27,078 bases of DNA from Candidatus Aerophobota bacterium (GTDB lineage: Bacteria; Aerophobota; Aerophobia; Aerophobales; AE-B3A), in NCBI GenBank assembly GCA_030672445.1, contig DAOVGK010000020.1:1-27078 (forward strand). Reading direction: 5' to 3'. The position numbers and the translations under genes are program-made. The number at the start of each line of letters is the position of its first letter. Positions within the stretch are counted from its first letter, which is position 1. Under the pieces are notes generated by a model. The model was not told the DNA's origin. It did no database searches and saw nothing but the letters and a program-made list of their open reading frames with translations. Positions 14,120 to 22,728 of this stretch are shown here, piece after piece.

Positions 14120-15655
14120 ATGCATAGTGAGTATTTGTTAGGCATTGATATAGGTACATCAAGTTGTAAAACAATTTTAGTGAACTACCAGGGTGACATA
14201 GTCCGAGAGACAGTTATTGAATATCCTCTGCTAGTTCCTCAAACCGGCTGGGTAGAACAGCACCCGGAGGATTGGTGGAGAGCGGTAAAAAAATCGGTAA
14301 AGGATTTATTGAGCGGGATCAACAATAAAGAAAAGATCAGGGCCATTGGTCTAAGTGGTCAGATGCATGGGCTGGTGGCAATGAATAAGGAAGGGGAGGT
14401 ACTGCGTCCCTGTATTTTGTGGAACGATCAGCGCAGTGCACCGCAATGCAAGGAGATTTACCGACGAGTTGGGGGGAAAGAAAATTTTCTGCAATACACA
14501 AACAACAGCATGCTTCCGGGATATACCGGGGGTAAAATTTTGTGGGTGCGGGAAAATGAACCCCACATTTACGAAAAGATAGCAAAAATTGTTCTTCCCA
14601 AGGACTACATTCGTTATCGACTTACTGGTGAGTTTGCTACCGAGGTTTCAGATGCTTCTGGGACCGGTCTTTTTGATGTACAAAGACGGCGTTGGTCAGA
14701 TGAACTTCTCAATATACTGGAGATTCCTAAAGAGTGGCTGCCCAGGTGTTACGAGTCTTCAGAGATTACCGGAGCTGTTTCTGAGGCCATTGCAAATGAT
14801 TTGGGCCTGCCTCCCTCTGTTCCGGTGGTAGGAGGTGGAGGAGATGCAGTTATTCAGGCTATAGGGGCTGGAGTGGTAAGCGAAGATGTAGCCACCATCG
14901 TCGTTGGAACTGCGGGTATTGTTTCTGTAAGCCTGCCTCGTTATTACCATAATTCTGAAGGAAAGCTTCAGCTTTTCTGTAACGCTATTCCAAATAAATG
15001 GATAGCCATTGGTGTTACTTTAACTGCCGGTAGTGCCCTACGGTGGTTCAGGGACACCCTGGGCAGTTTAGAAGTAGCACTATCAAAAGAGTTAGGAGAA
15101 AATGCCTATGAGATTTTAAGTCGAGAAGCAAAGAACTCAGCTCCTGGATCGCAGGGGTTAATTTTTCTTCCCTATTTAGTTGGAGAACGTTGTCCTTATA
15201 CAGATCCTGATGCAAAAGGAGTAATTATAGGATTGGGGCTGCACAGTACAAAGTCAGATATTACCAGAAGTATATATGAGGGAGTAGTGTATAGTTTGCG
15301 AGATGTTTTAGAATGGATGAATCAGGTTGGTATTTCCCCTGCAGAAATTCGTACTTCCGGGGGAGGAGCAGAGAGTTCATTCTGGAGACAAATTCAAGCA
15401 GATGTGTTTGATAAGGAAGTAACTACCGTGCGCTATAGCGAAGAAGGAGCTGCTCTGGCAGCGGCGATCATTGCCGGAGTAGGAATAGGAATTTGGCCTA
15501 CGGTAGAAGACGCAATTTCTCTGTTTACTATTGAAACCCGTACCAAACCTATAGCTGAGAGTGTAAAAGTTTATAACCGAATGTTTGCTGTGTATAAGAA
15601 ACTTTATGGTCAATTAAAGCCAATCTTCAACGAACTAAGTTCTTTTCCTTTGTAG
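14120..15655 (+). CDS. xylB: Xylulokinase-like FGGY sugar kinase
   Basis: 511-residue FGGY kinase, full length, that phosphorylates a ketose with ATP in the cytoplasm. The N-terminal ATPase fold has 'GIDIGTSSCKTILV' (Asp10), the xylulokinase signature 'GLSGQMHGLV' (Met82-His83), 'RPCILWNDQRS', 'PGYTGGKILWVRENEP', and the catalytic Asp242 in 'GGGGDAV'. The C-terminal domain shows 'FLPYLVGERCPYTDP' and 'RTSGGGAESSFW'. These strongly resemble XylB, although related kinases act on other ketoses. AAAAAGG precedes the ATG. It is the only intact FGGY kinase of three in the window and the last gene of the + strand block. No xylose isomerase is nearby, so the ketose may come from polyol oxidation. Confidence 0.92.
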   Translation: MHSEYLLGIDIGTSSCKTILVNYQGDIVRETVIEYPLLVPQTGWVEQHPEDWWRAVKKSVKDLLSGINNKEKIRAIGLSGQMHGLVAMNKEGEVLRPCILWNDQRSAPQCKEIYRRVGGKENFLQYTNNSMLPGYTGGKILWVRENEPHIYEKIAKIVLPKDYIRYRLTGEFATEVSDASGTGLFDVQRRRWSDELLNILEIPKEWLPRCYESSEITGAVSEAIANDLGLPPSVPVVGGGGDAVIQAIGAGVVSEDVATIVVGTAGIVSVSLPRYYHNSEGKLQLFCNAIPNKWIAIGVTLTAGSALRWFRDTLGSLEVALSKELGENAYEILSREAKNSAPGSQGLIFLPYLVGERCPYTDPDAKGVIIGLGLHSTKSDITRSIYEGVVYSLRDVLEWMNQVGISPAEIRTSGGGAESSFWRQIQADVFDKEVTTVRYSEEGAALAAAIIAGVGIGIWPTVEDAISLFTIETRTKPIAESVKVYNRMFAVYKKLYGQLKPIFNELSSFPL

Positions 15656-15665
15656 GACTTTTTGT

Positions 15666-15764
15666 TTATTTGATGAACTCAATTTTATTATCGGGAATCT
15701 GTTCGGTCCAGTATTCTCTTTTACTTAGCTCAACATTCAATATCCTTTTATGGAAACCTTTCAT
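15666..15764 (-). pseudogene. Possible N-terminal remnant of aldehyde:ferredoxin oxidoreductase
   Basis: A 32-codon frame (ATG at 15764, TAA at 15666-15668) reads 'MKGFHKRILNVELSKREYW' and then 'TEQIPDNKIEFIK'. This resembles the extreme N-terminus of tungsten-containing aldehyde:ferredoxin oxidoreductases, which typically start with a G-x-x-x-(R/K)-I-L-x-V-(D/N)-L-(T/S) strand. The other 560 or more residues are absent; xylB ends 10 nt away in the opposite direction. AGGA, part of the palindrome TCCTGATCAGGA, lies about 9 nt before the ATG. It is in line behind the SDR gene at 15800. A coincidental short frame is possible. Confidence 0.42.
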
Positions 15765-15799
15765 CGTGTTTCTTCCTGATCAGGAGGGAGCATCTTAGA

Positions 15800-16549
15800 C
15801 TAATCCATAAGTACTCCTCCATTGACATCAATAATTTCTCCCGTGATAAATCTAGCTCTATCAGAAACTAAGAAAAGCACTGTCTCAGCTACATCCTCTG
15901 GATTCCCAAAGTGGCCCATAGGTATTGATCTCCTGAATTTTTCTTTCTCATTTTCTGGCCAGGCATCAGTCATCTTTGTTTTAATCGGGCCAGGGGCAAC
16001 AGCGTTTACATTCACTCCATAGGGGGCCATTCTTTTAGCTAAAGATTTAGTAAGGCAGATAATTCCTGCTTTAGCAGCGGAATAATGAGCACCTACCAAA
16101 ATTCCCCCCACTTTTCCTGCCAGTGAGGCAATATTTACAATTTTACCCCCTCTTTGAGAAATCATAGCCGGCGTAACTTTCTGAGAACAAAGAAACGTAC
16201 CCTTTAGGTTGACGGAGATAACTTTGTCCCATTCCTCTTCACTAATATCCTCAAAAGGGGTAAGAGAGCTAATTCCAGCATTATTTATTAAAATGTCCAC
16301 CCTGGCAAATTTATTTAATATATCTTCAAATACTTTTTTTACTTCTTCACCACAGGAAACATCCAATTTGACTGCAGAGGCAACAAATCCCTGATTCTGA
16401 ATATCATTAGCTGTCCTTTGAGCAGTCTTATAATCGAGATCGCACAAAATGATATTAGCGCCTTCCTTTGCCAGAGTCTGAGAGGTCGCCTTGCCTATTC
16501 CACGAGCTCCTCCGGTAACAATAGCTATTTTTGCTTCCAGCTCCTTCAT
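15800..16549 (-). CDS. SDR-family dehydrogenase
   Basis: 249-residue short-chain dehydrogenase (3-oxoacyl-ACP reductase/sugar dehydrogenase type). 'VTGGARGIG' (11-19) binds the cofactor, with an Asp after strand 2 ('LCDLD') favouring NAD; NNAG is at 89-92, Ser142 in 'NIASLAG' and the Y156-x3-K160 pair are intact. The ATG at 16549 is chosen because AAGGAGA lies 8 nt before it; a TTG at 16567 would overlap that site. It is the paralogue of the partial SDR at the left edge, sharing the C-terminal 'RFITGEIIDVNGG' ending. It has its own strong promoter. Its neighbours suggest carbohydrate substrates, not fatty-acid synthesis. Confidence 0.93.
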   Translation of the reverse strand: MKELEAKIAIVTGGARGIGKATSQTLAKEGANIILCDLDYKTAQRTANDIQNQGFVASAVKLDVSCGEEVKKVFEDILNKFARVDILINNAGISSLTPFEDISEEEWDKVISVNLKGTFLCSQKVTPAMISQRGGKIVNIASLAGKVGGILVGAHYSAAKAGIICLTKSLAKRMAPYGVNVNAVAPGPIKTKMTDAWPENEKEKFRRSIPMGHFGNPEDVAETVLFLVSDRARFITGEIIDVNGGVLMD

Positions 16550-16590
16550 TTTTATTTCTCCTTGCAATAACTATGTTAAATCCCATCTAT

Positions 16591-16618
16591 ATTATACTCT
16601 GAGATACTGAGTTGTCAA
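16591..16618 (-). promoter_or_regulatory. Promoter of the SDR gene at 15800-16549
   Basis: On the - strand a perfect TTGACA (16618-16613), a 16-bp spacer and a perfect TATAAT (16596-16591). Transcription should start near 16584, leaving a leader of about 35 nt with the AAGGAGA site. The region upstream (16620-16808) holds no recognisable gene, only a short 'AGACTGTCCCC' motif near 16802. Confidence 0.85.
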
Positions 16619-16808
16619 AGATGATGAGCTGAGGCGGAGGCACTTTTTCATAAAGCAAAATACAAATCTAAAAATTGAACCAAAGTTTGTGGAAAAATCA
16701 AGTTAATAAAGGAAAGAAACTCTGAGAGAAAATTTTGTTTTTGGGAGTTGAGAGCAGGGGCTATAGCTGATAGGCATTATCATGGACGTGCAGATGTAAG
16801 ACTGTCCC

Positions 16809-17366
16809 CTATTCCTGTTGGCAGGTTTTCCAAAGTCTTTGGAAATAGTTGGAAAGTTTTTGAGCTACCTCTTTTGATTTTATAAGAACCGAGGCTTCAT
16901 TATTATGAGCCAGGGAATAGTATGTCCAGTTGGTGCTTCCCAGGATAGTGATTATGCCATCGATGATGACTAATTTAGCATGGGTGTTGATAGACAAAGA
17001 ATCATAGGCTACCTCTATGCCATATTTGGATAGGATTCGACCGGTATTCTTGTTCTCCCTGGTAACTTTTTGATTCCAATCACTTACGTCAAGGATCACC
17101 TTCACCTCAACTTCCCGTTGCTTAGCCTCTATTAAATCTTTGATCAAGATATTACTGGGGCTATCCGGGTATTTCTCGTAATAACCTATCTTGTACATCA
17201 TTACCTGAATAGAATTGCTGGCCTCTCTTAGAGTTCGGTGGACTACCTGAAAATAGTCTCTATCGGTAACTACCTCTACATTTTGAGCCGGGAGGGCAAA
17301 GACAGGTACTCTGAAAAAGAGAATAAATATTATTGCTAGGTAGAGAAATCTCAATTTGTTTCTCAT
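16809..17366 (-). CDS. Secreted phospholipase-D-like protein, single HKD motif
   Basis: 185 residues. The N-terminus has basic residues, a hydrophobic core of about 16 residues and a likely cleavage after 'VFA' near residue 24, so export from the cytoplasm is predicted. The one HKD signature is complete: His129-x-Lys131-x4-Asp136, followed by 'GSTNW' (143-147). Single-HKD proteins of this size, such as the Nuc endonuclease, act as dimers, each subunit giving one motif; nuclease or phosphodiesterase activity on DNA or lipids is possible. AGGGAG precedes the ATG. It lies 31 nt downstream of glmS on the same strand and is probably co-transcribed. Confidence 0.88.
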   Translation of the reverse strand: MRNKLRFLYLAIIFILFFRVPVFALPAQNVEVVTDRDYFQVVHRTLREASNSIQVMMYKIGYYEKYPDSPSNILIKDLIEAKQREVEVKVILDVSDWNQKVTRENKNTGRILSKYGIEVAYDSLSINTHAKLVIIDGIITILGSTNWTYYSLAHNNEASVLIKSKEVAQKLSNYFQRLWKTCQQE

Positions 17367-17397
17367 CGGTAGCTCTCCCTTTTTTTGTCGGTTAATC

Positions 17398-19230
17398 TTA
17401 CTCCACGGTGACGCTTTTGGCCAGATTTCTCGGCTGGTCTACGTGGCAACCTCTTTTTATAGCGATATGATAGGCAAGAAGCTGCAAGGGAATGACAGCC
17501 AGGATGGGAGAGAACTCCTCGGCAATGGGAGGGATGAAAATAGTGTAATCAGCATGTTTTCTAATTTGGTTATCACCTTTGGTGGCAACTGCTATGACTT
17601 TTCCGTTTCTAGCTTTGACTTCCCGGATATTACTTACTATTTTCTCGTAGACAGAATCCTTCAAGGCTATACATACTACCGGCATTTTTTGATCCACCAG
17701 AGCAATTGGTCCATGTTTCATCTCACCGGCTGCATATCCTTCAGCATGGATATAAGAGATTTCCTTCAGTTTTAATGCTCCCTCCAGAGCAGTGGGATAG
17801 TTAAAGCTCCTTCCCAGAAAAAGGAAGCTCTGGGCCTGGTAAAACTTTTGTGCACACTCATGAATCTCCTTTTGATTATCAAGGAGTTCCTCCATAGCGG
17901 AAGGTATTTTCTCTAGTTCCTCTATCATCTTCCGGGCCTTCTTTCGCGAAATAGAATTTCTGAGCATTCCCCAGCTAATGGTGAGGAGAAAGAGGCTTAA
18001 AAGTTCTGCTGTATAGGCTTTGGTGGAAGCTACTCCGATCTCCGTACCAGCATAGACGTAAATCACTCCGTCTGATTCTCGGGCTATGGTGCTCTCCACG
18101 GTGTTACAGAGGGATAAAACCTGGAGAAACTTGCTTTTAGCCAGTCTTATCCCGGCCAGGGTGTCGGCAGTCTCGCCCGATTGAGAGATGGCCATGACCA
18201 GGGTATCTCCACCGGCCACTGGATTCCGATATCTAAATTCGGAGCTTATGTCTACCTCCGTGTGAAGACGCAGGTGTTTTTCAAAGAGATACTTGCCAAC
18301 CAGCCCGACATGCCAGGAGGTGCCGCAAGCTTGAATAATTATTCTGTCAATTTTTGATATTTTTTCCTCACTCAGATTGATGTTTTCGAAATAAAGATCA
18401 TTTTTGTCTCGAGAAATTCGCCTCTTTAGAACATGGCGGATGATATCTGGCTGCTCATGTATTTCCTTGAGCATAAAATGGTGATATCCATCTTTTTTAG
18501 GACCTCGCAGGATTTCCCATTTGAGTCTCTTGGCTCTTTTTTTGATAAGCCTACCATCCTTGCCGAATACTTTTACCTCATTTTTAGTTATGGTAGCCGT
18601 CTCTCCATCTTCTAAGAATATTATTCTGGAGGTTAAATTTAGGATAGCCCCAACATCTGAGGCCAGGAAATTCTCATCTTTCCCTCTCCCGATTACAAGT
18701 GGACTTTCCCATCTAGCAGCTACTATTTTATTGGGATCCTTTCTGCTTATGACGGCCAGTGCATAGCTTCCCTTTAAGAATTTCAGGCTCTTTCGGACCG
18801 CTAAAAGAAGATCGCCATTCAAATATTTCTCTATTAAGTGGGCGATGACCTCGGTATCCGTATCTGTCTTAAAGATGTGACCTTCCTTGGTTAATTTTTC
18901 TCGAAGAGGCTCGAAATTTTCAATGATCCCATTGTGAATAACAGCTATCTCTTCCCTACAATCGGTATGAGGATGAGCATTTTTTAAAGTTGGCTCTCCA
19001 TGAGTGGCCCAGCGGGTATGCCCGATTCCGATCTCCCCGTCTAAGGGATCTTCCTTCAATTTTTCTTTTAAAAGTTGGATTTTGCCGGCAGTCTTTTTTA
19101 TCTTTAATTTCCCTCCCTTTAAAGTAGCAATGCCGGCAGAATCATAACCCCTGTATTCCAGCCTTTCTAAGCCAGCAACCAACAAGGAATCTACAAATTT
19201 ATCACCCACATATCCCACAATGCCACACAT
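17398..19230 (-). CDS. glmS: Glutamine-fructose-6-phosphate aminotransferase (isomerizing)
   Basis: 610-residue GlmS, which makes glucosamine 6-phosphate from fructose 6-phosphate and glutamine, the first step to UDP-GlcNAc and cell-wall precursors. The start is the ATG at 19230, since Cys must be residue 2 to act as the N-terminal nucleophile ('MCGIVGYVG'); the ATG two codons earlier would block this. AAGGAGG sits 6 nt before. The glutaminase domain shows 'HTRWATHGEP' and 'HNGIIENF'; two SIS sugar-binding domains follow ('GTSWHVGLVGKYLFE', 'SQSGETADTLAGIRLAK'), ending 'PRNLAKSVTVE'. Length is normal. No glmS ribozyme-like sequence is seen upstream. A palindrome TCCTGATCAGGA lies 22 nt before the start. 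Confidence 0.97.
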   Translation of the reverse strand: MCGIVGYVGDKFVDSLLVAGLERLEYRGYDSAGIATLKGGKLKIKKTAGKIQLLKEKLKEDPLDGEIGIGHTRWATHGEPTLKNAHPHTDCREEIAVIHNGIIENFEPLREKLTKEGHIFKTDTDTEVIAHLIEKYLNGDLLLAVRKSLKFLKGSYALAVISRKDPNKIVAARWESPLVIGRGKDENFLASDVGAILNLTSRIIFLEDGETATITKNEVKVFGKDGRLIKKRAKRLKWEILRGPKKDGYHHFMLKEIHEQPDIIRHVLKRRISRDKNDLYFENINLSEEKISKIDRIIIQACGTSWHVGLVGKYLFEKHLRLHTEVDISSEFRYRNPVAGGDTLVMAISQSGETADTLAGIRLAKSKFLQVLSLCNTVESTIARESDGVIYVYAGTEIGVASTKAYTAELLSLFLLTISWGMLRNSISRKKARKMIEELEKIPSAMEELLDNQKEIHECAQKFYQAQSFLFLGRSFNYPTALEGALKLKEISYIHAEGYAAGEMKHGPIALVDQKMPVVCIALKDSVYEKIVSNIREVKARNGKVIAVATKGDNQIRKHADYTIFIPPIAEEFSPILAVIPLQLLAYHIAIKRGCHVDQPRNLAKSVTVE

Positions 19231-19289
19231 TCTCATCCTCCTTGAAAAAGGTCCTGATCAGGAATTAATAGCTCAAACCTGAGAGAGAG

Positions 19290-19496
19290 TTACTTGATTC
19301 CCCAGGAATAGTATTTAGAAGATTTATACGCGTATCGAGGGACTTAAATAGTTCATAGCTGATAGCTCATAGGAAAACCAAAATAAAGCTCAGGTCAGCT
19401 CATAGTTGATAGTAAAAGCTTAAAAACTATGAGCCATGAGCTATGAGCTAAAATACAGCGACGGAGGGGAAAAGTCCCGAGATATTACTTGATTCC
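19290..19496 (+). mobile_element. Short non-coding repeat family, copy 2, with 12-bp flanking duplication
   Basis: A 183-bp element (19302-19484) lies between two copies of TTACTTGATTCC (19290-19301 and 19485-19496). The right copy is the end and stop codon of the iron alcohol dehydrogenase gene (reverse: GGAATCAAGTAA); the left copy has no coding role, as expected of a target-site duplication. Inside, TATCGAGGGACTT (19333-19345) is an 11-of-13 inverse of AAGTCCCGAGATA (19472-19484). The core is a long imperfect hairpin of AGCTCATAG/CTATGAGC-type units. Left and right ends match copies 1 and 3. It separates the dehydrogenase from glmS. Confidence 0.78.
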
Positions 19497-20654
19497 AAAA
19501 GCCTTCCGGTAGATCTCTATTACATCCTCTAGAGTGACCTGACGGGGATTGTTGGCCAGTTTTCTTTTGTCTCGCATGACTTCACTGGCAAAATCCTCAA
19601 TGAGGGATTCTTCTATTTTCCTCGACTTTAAATCCTGGGGAAGACCCAGCTGCAAGACGAGATCCCTTATTCGATTAACTACACTTTCAACAGCTTCTTC
19701 TTGAGATAGATTTTCTACGTCTTCTCCTAAACTTTTGGCTAACAAGGCGAGTTTAGTAGAGTTACCCTTAAGATTGAACTCACATACCCAGGGAAGAAGA
19801 ATTGCACAGGCTCTTCCATGAGGAAGATTTAAATCAGGAGTTAGCCGGTAACTCATTAGGTGAACGAGTATAGTGCCGGTTTGGGCGATAACCATCCCTG
19901 CCAGGAGAGAAGCATGCAAAAGCCGGCCCCGAATCTCTATATCCTGAGGATTTCTTACTACCTCTGGTAGGTAGCTAGAGAGAAGTTTAATCGCTTCCAC
20001 GGCTAAATAGTCGCTAAGGGGCTGGCAGTTTTTGGAAATGAGACCCTCCATGGCGTGGGAGAGGGCATCTATTCCCGTGTCGGCAGTAACCGATGAGGGT
20101 AAGGATAAAGTGAGCTCCGGGTCAGCCAAAGCTACTTCAGGAAAGATAAAAGGGTCAGCCATAATTTTTTTTCGGTGCTTCCCATCTGTAGTAGTGGTAA
20201 AGACTGCATAAGGAGTTACTTCACTCCCTGTTCCTGCCGTAGTGGGAATAGCTATCACGGGAAGGGGAGATTCTTTTAATTTATTTCTTCCCAAATATTG
20301 GGTAAAGGGACCTGGATTGGTGGATGAGACCGCAATTCCCTTGGCTGCATCCATGGGGCTTCCTCCTCCCAGTCCTACAATAATCTGGCACTTTTCCTCT
20401 TTCGTTAGATTCGTTCCCCTCTTTATCGTCTCCAGAGATGGGTTGGCCTCTACTCCCTCAAAAAGAATTGTCTTTACTCCCATTTTCTTCAGGGAGTCCT
20501 CAACTCTTTGCAAGGCTCCCATTCTTCTGGCGGATTTTCCACCTGTGACAACTAAAGCCCTTTTACCCAGTTTTTTGGCCTCTTCTCCTACTTTTTCTAT
20601 GGTTCCTTTTCCGAAGTAAACTCTAGTAGGAAGGTAAAATTGAAAACTCTGCAA
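19485..20654 (-). CDS. Iron-containing alcohol dehydrogenase
   Basis: 389-residue group III alcohol dehydrogenase. NAD(P)-binding 'GGGSPMDAAKG' (96-106), 'IPTTAGTGSEVT' (136-147), and metal ligands Asp196 and His200 ('GIDALSHAMEG'), His265 ('VHLMSY') and His279 ('LPHGRACA') are all visible. In most homologues the third ligand region reads VHALAY; here it is slightly changed. Members reduce aldehydes or oxidise simple and diol alcohols in fermentation. It starts 16 nt after the V-ATPase subunit I stop, where other V-ATPase genes would be expected, so it is part of that transcript. The stop codon and last codons are duplicated on the far side of repeat copy 2. Confidence 0.93.
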   Translation of the reverse strand: MQSFQFYLPTRVYFGKGTIEKVGEEAKKLGKRALVVTGGKSARRMGALQRVEDSLKKMGVKTILFEGVEANPSLETIKRGTNLTKEEKCQIIVGLGGGSPMDAAKGIAVSSTNPGPFTQYLGRNKLKESPLPVIAIPTTAGTGSEVTPYAVFTTTTDGKHRKKIMADPFIFPEVALADPELTLSLPSSVTADTGIDALSHAMEGLISKNCQPLSDYLAVEAIKLLSSYLPEVVRNPQDIEIRGRLLHASLLAGMVIAQTGTILVHLMSYRLTPDLNLPHGRACAILLPWVCEFNLKGNSTKLALLAKSLGEDVENLSQEEAVESVVNRIRDLVLQLGLPQDLKSRKIEESLIEDFASEVMRDKRKLANNPRQVTLEDVIEIYRKAFGIK

Positions 20655-20670
20655 CTTCTTCTCCTTTATT

Positions 20671-22728
20671 CTACCGTATGGCTACGTACTTTCCTTCTCG
20701 CTGGAAAGGTCTAAAACTTTTCCCTCCCCCTTGATAGAACTTGCCAAAGAATTCCACAAACTGAAGACGAGAGGTATGGATAAACCCAGAAAGACAATTT
20801 ATGACTAGGTTGCCTAGATGACCCCCTATAAGAATTATTACCATAAGAATAGGTCCAATAAAAGGAGTACTATAGCTCATTACCGCTATAGTATTCACTA
20901 CGGTGGCAATGACACTAGTGGCCAGACCCAGGGCTAAAAGTCGGGAATAGGAAAGAACATCGGCAAAAAGCTGAACTATCCCATAGAGCTCGTATCCTCC
21001 TTTAGCCAATCTAATAAAGAGATTTCTGCTTTTTCTTCCCACAAAGAGAAATAGAACTATCACACCCCAGAGCAGCATTATCAGACCCACCCGGGAATAT
21101 CCTGGTAGCGTATTCCAGATTCTGGTAAGGTTCTGAAAGGAGAAGGACATAGCTATATTCGGTCCCAGGCTTACCTCCTGGGTAGTTCCTGAGCTAGCTC
21201 CCAGAAGGAAACCCTTCAAAATAGGCATAGCAAAAAGGATTATTCCCAGAATAAGTACGATCCAGGAAGCATGATCCAGCACCGCCGAGACTATATCTTT
21301 TCTTCTTAAATCTTCCCATAATTCCAGACCTATCCCCAGCAATATGTGAATGAGTCCCAGGCCCAGACAGATGGCAAGAAATTTCATGGGGTCTCTCATG
21401 GGATTCAATAAGGCCAATTTTTTTAGGAAACCTAAAGATGCGGGAAGATGAGTAAACTCGATTCCAAAGACACCTCCGGTGATGAGTCCTATCCCGAAGG
21501 TAAAAAATCCAGCAATGAACAACATGGAGAATAGTTTCTTTGCCCCTCCTTCCACCTTAAATTTTTTAAGCATCAGGTAGGAGAGTACCGATAAAACAAT
21601 CCCGTAACCACCGTCGGTTAAACAAATGGCCAGAAAGATGGCAAAGAAGGGGGCCAGAAAGGGGGTAGGGTCAATTTCAAAGTACCGGGGTAGTCCGTAA
21701 AGATTGGTTACCAGCTCGAAGGGTTTGAAGGGGGAGGTATTAGAGAGGGCAACGGGAACCTTACTTTCCTCATTTTGATGAGGCTTTCTTACCACGATTT
21801 CCAGGGATGAAAAATCTTTTAGTCCGGCCTTCAGTTTGGCTAGATCAACCTTTCTAATCCATCCTTCCAGGAGAAAGGTGTAGGGGCTTGATCTGGTATT
21901 TGCCGATACCTTCCTTTCTCGGAGCAAGTGATAAAAATGGTCGTACAGGGCCATAAGTTTGATCTTTTCCCGGCAAATTCTCCTTGATTCCTCTTTGATC
22001 TTCCCCATTTGATTTTCTATGCCCTCGATCCTCTGGCGAATCTCTTTTAGTTTCCTCCCCGGGACTCCGAATTCCTTGAGCTGAACCTTTTCTACTTTAA
22101 ATCTCTGGAAAATTGATTCTAACCTCTCCCGATCTTCCTTCAGGAAGATAAGCAAGAAGAAGAGATTGCCTGCCGCTTCTTTAATGATATTTAAATGGGT
22201 CGCTTTTAGTTTGTCCAGTTTTTTTCGAAAGAGCTCTTTTGCCTCGACCCGAATTATTCCCAGCTGGTAGCTAACCCATCTTCCTTCCTCCAATCTCTCC
22301 GTAGAGATAGGTAGCTGGCTCCAGGGTGAGAGGAGGGAATAATTTTCTTCCAGATTATTTTTCTCTTCTCTGAGAACTTCCCTTTCTTCTTCGAACTCCT
22401 CACATCTTTTATGGATTTTCTGCCAGTCAAGATTTTCAATCCAGGTAGAAAAATCCTTTTCTTTTATTATGGCCTTACTCGGGAAAAATCCTAAGGAGGT
22501 TTTTTTCTCATCAAACTGATCCAGGTATTTAATGGTCCAATTAAGCCGAGAAAGTTTATCCTCCAGCTCTTCTGTCTCCATCTGGGTTGGCTTAAAGGAT
22601 GAGGTTATCGTCTTTTCATCAATCTTCCGAGGCTGGAAAAGGGCTAAGTCTCCCAGTCTTTTAATGATAGAATCTCGAAGACTAAGATCTCCAATGATAT
22701 GGACCTTCCTCATCTCATAGAGAGCCAT
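20671..22728 (-). CDS. ntpI: V-type ATP synthase/ATPase subunit I
   Basis: 685-residue subunit I (the 'a' subunit of archaeal/bacterial A/V-ATPases), which carries ions past the rotating ring. The N-terminal half (about 1-330) is hydrophilic with coiled-coil segments forming the peripheral arm; the C-terminal half has seven to eight membrane helices. 'DVLSYSRLLALGLA' contains the essential channel Arg (596), and 'HLGNLVINCLSGFIHTSRLQFVEFF' is the standard end helix. The start at 22728 overlaps the subunit H gene by 19 nt, implying translational coupling. The usual next genes (ring subunit K, then E, C, F, A, B, D) do not follow. Confidence 0.94.
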   Translation of the reverse strand: MALYEMRKVHIIGDLSLRDSIIKRLGDLALFQPRKIDEKTITSSFKPTQMETEELEDKLSRLNWTIKYLDQFDEKKTSLGFFPSKAIIKEKDFSTWIENLDWQKIHKRCEEFEEEREVLREEKNNLEENYSLLSPWSQLPISTERLEEGRWVSYQLGIIRVEAKELFRKKLDKLKATHLNIIKEAAGNLFFLLIFLKEDRERLESIFQRFKVEKVQLKEFGVPGRKLKEIRQRIEGIENQMGKIKEESRRICREKIKLMALYDHFYHLLRERKVSANTRSSPYTFLLEGWIRKVDLAKLKAGLKDFSSLEIVVRKPHQNEESKVPVALSNTSPFKPFELVTNLYGLPRYFEIDPTPFLAPFFAIFLAICLTDGGYGIVLSVLSYLMLKKFKVEGGAKKLFSMLFIAGFFTFGIGLITGGVFGIEFTHLPASLGFLKKLALLNPMRDPMKFLAICLGLGLIHILLGIGLELWEDLRRKDIVSAVLDHASWIVLILGIILFAMPILKGFLLGASSGTTQEVSLGPNIAMSFSFQNLTRIWNTLPGYSRVGLIMLLWGVIVLFLFVGRKSRNLFIRLAKGGYELYGIVQLFADVLSYSRLLALGLATSVIATVVNTIAVMSYSTPFIGPILMVIILIGGHLGNLVINCLSGFIHTSRLQFVEFFGKFYQGGGKSFRPFQREGKYVAIR

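Noticed and set aside
16550..16567. TTG start giving six more residues to the SDR at 15800
   Set aside because: The added codons contain the AAGGAGA ribosome-binding site for the ATG at 16549.
16796..16811. GACTGTCCCC motif as a sign of a REP/RAYT mobile element
   Set aside because: A single short motif without its inverse partner or a transposase is too weak to call.
17356..17775. 139-codon + strand frame
   Set aside because: It lies antisense to the certain glmS gene, starts inside the opposite gene's start and has no family features. Other long antisense frames (for example 1184-1648, 4916-5305, 20242-20619) are dismissed the same way.
19231..19289. glmS ribozyme upstream of glmS
   Set aside because: The gap is too short before the inserted repeat and shows none of the conserved core I would expect.
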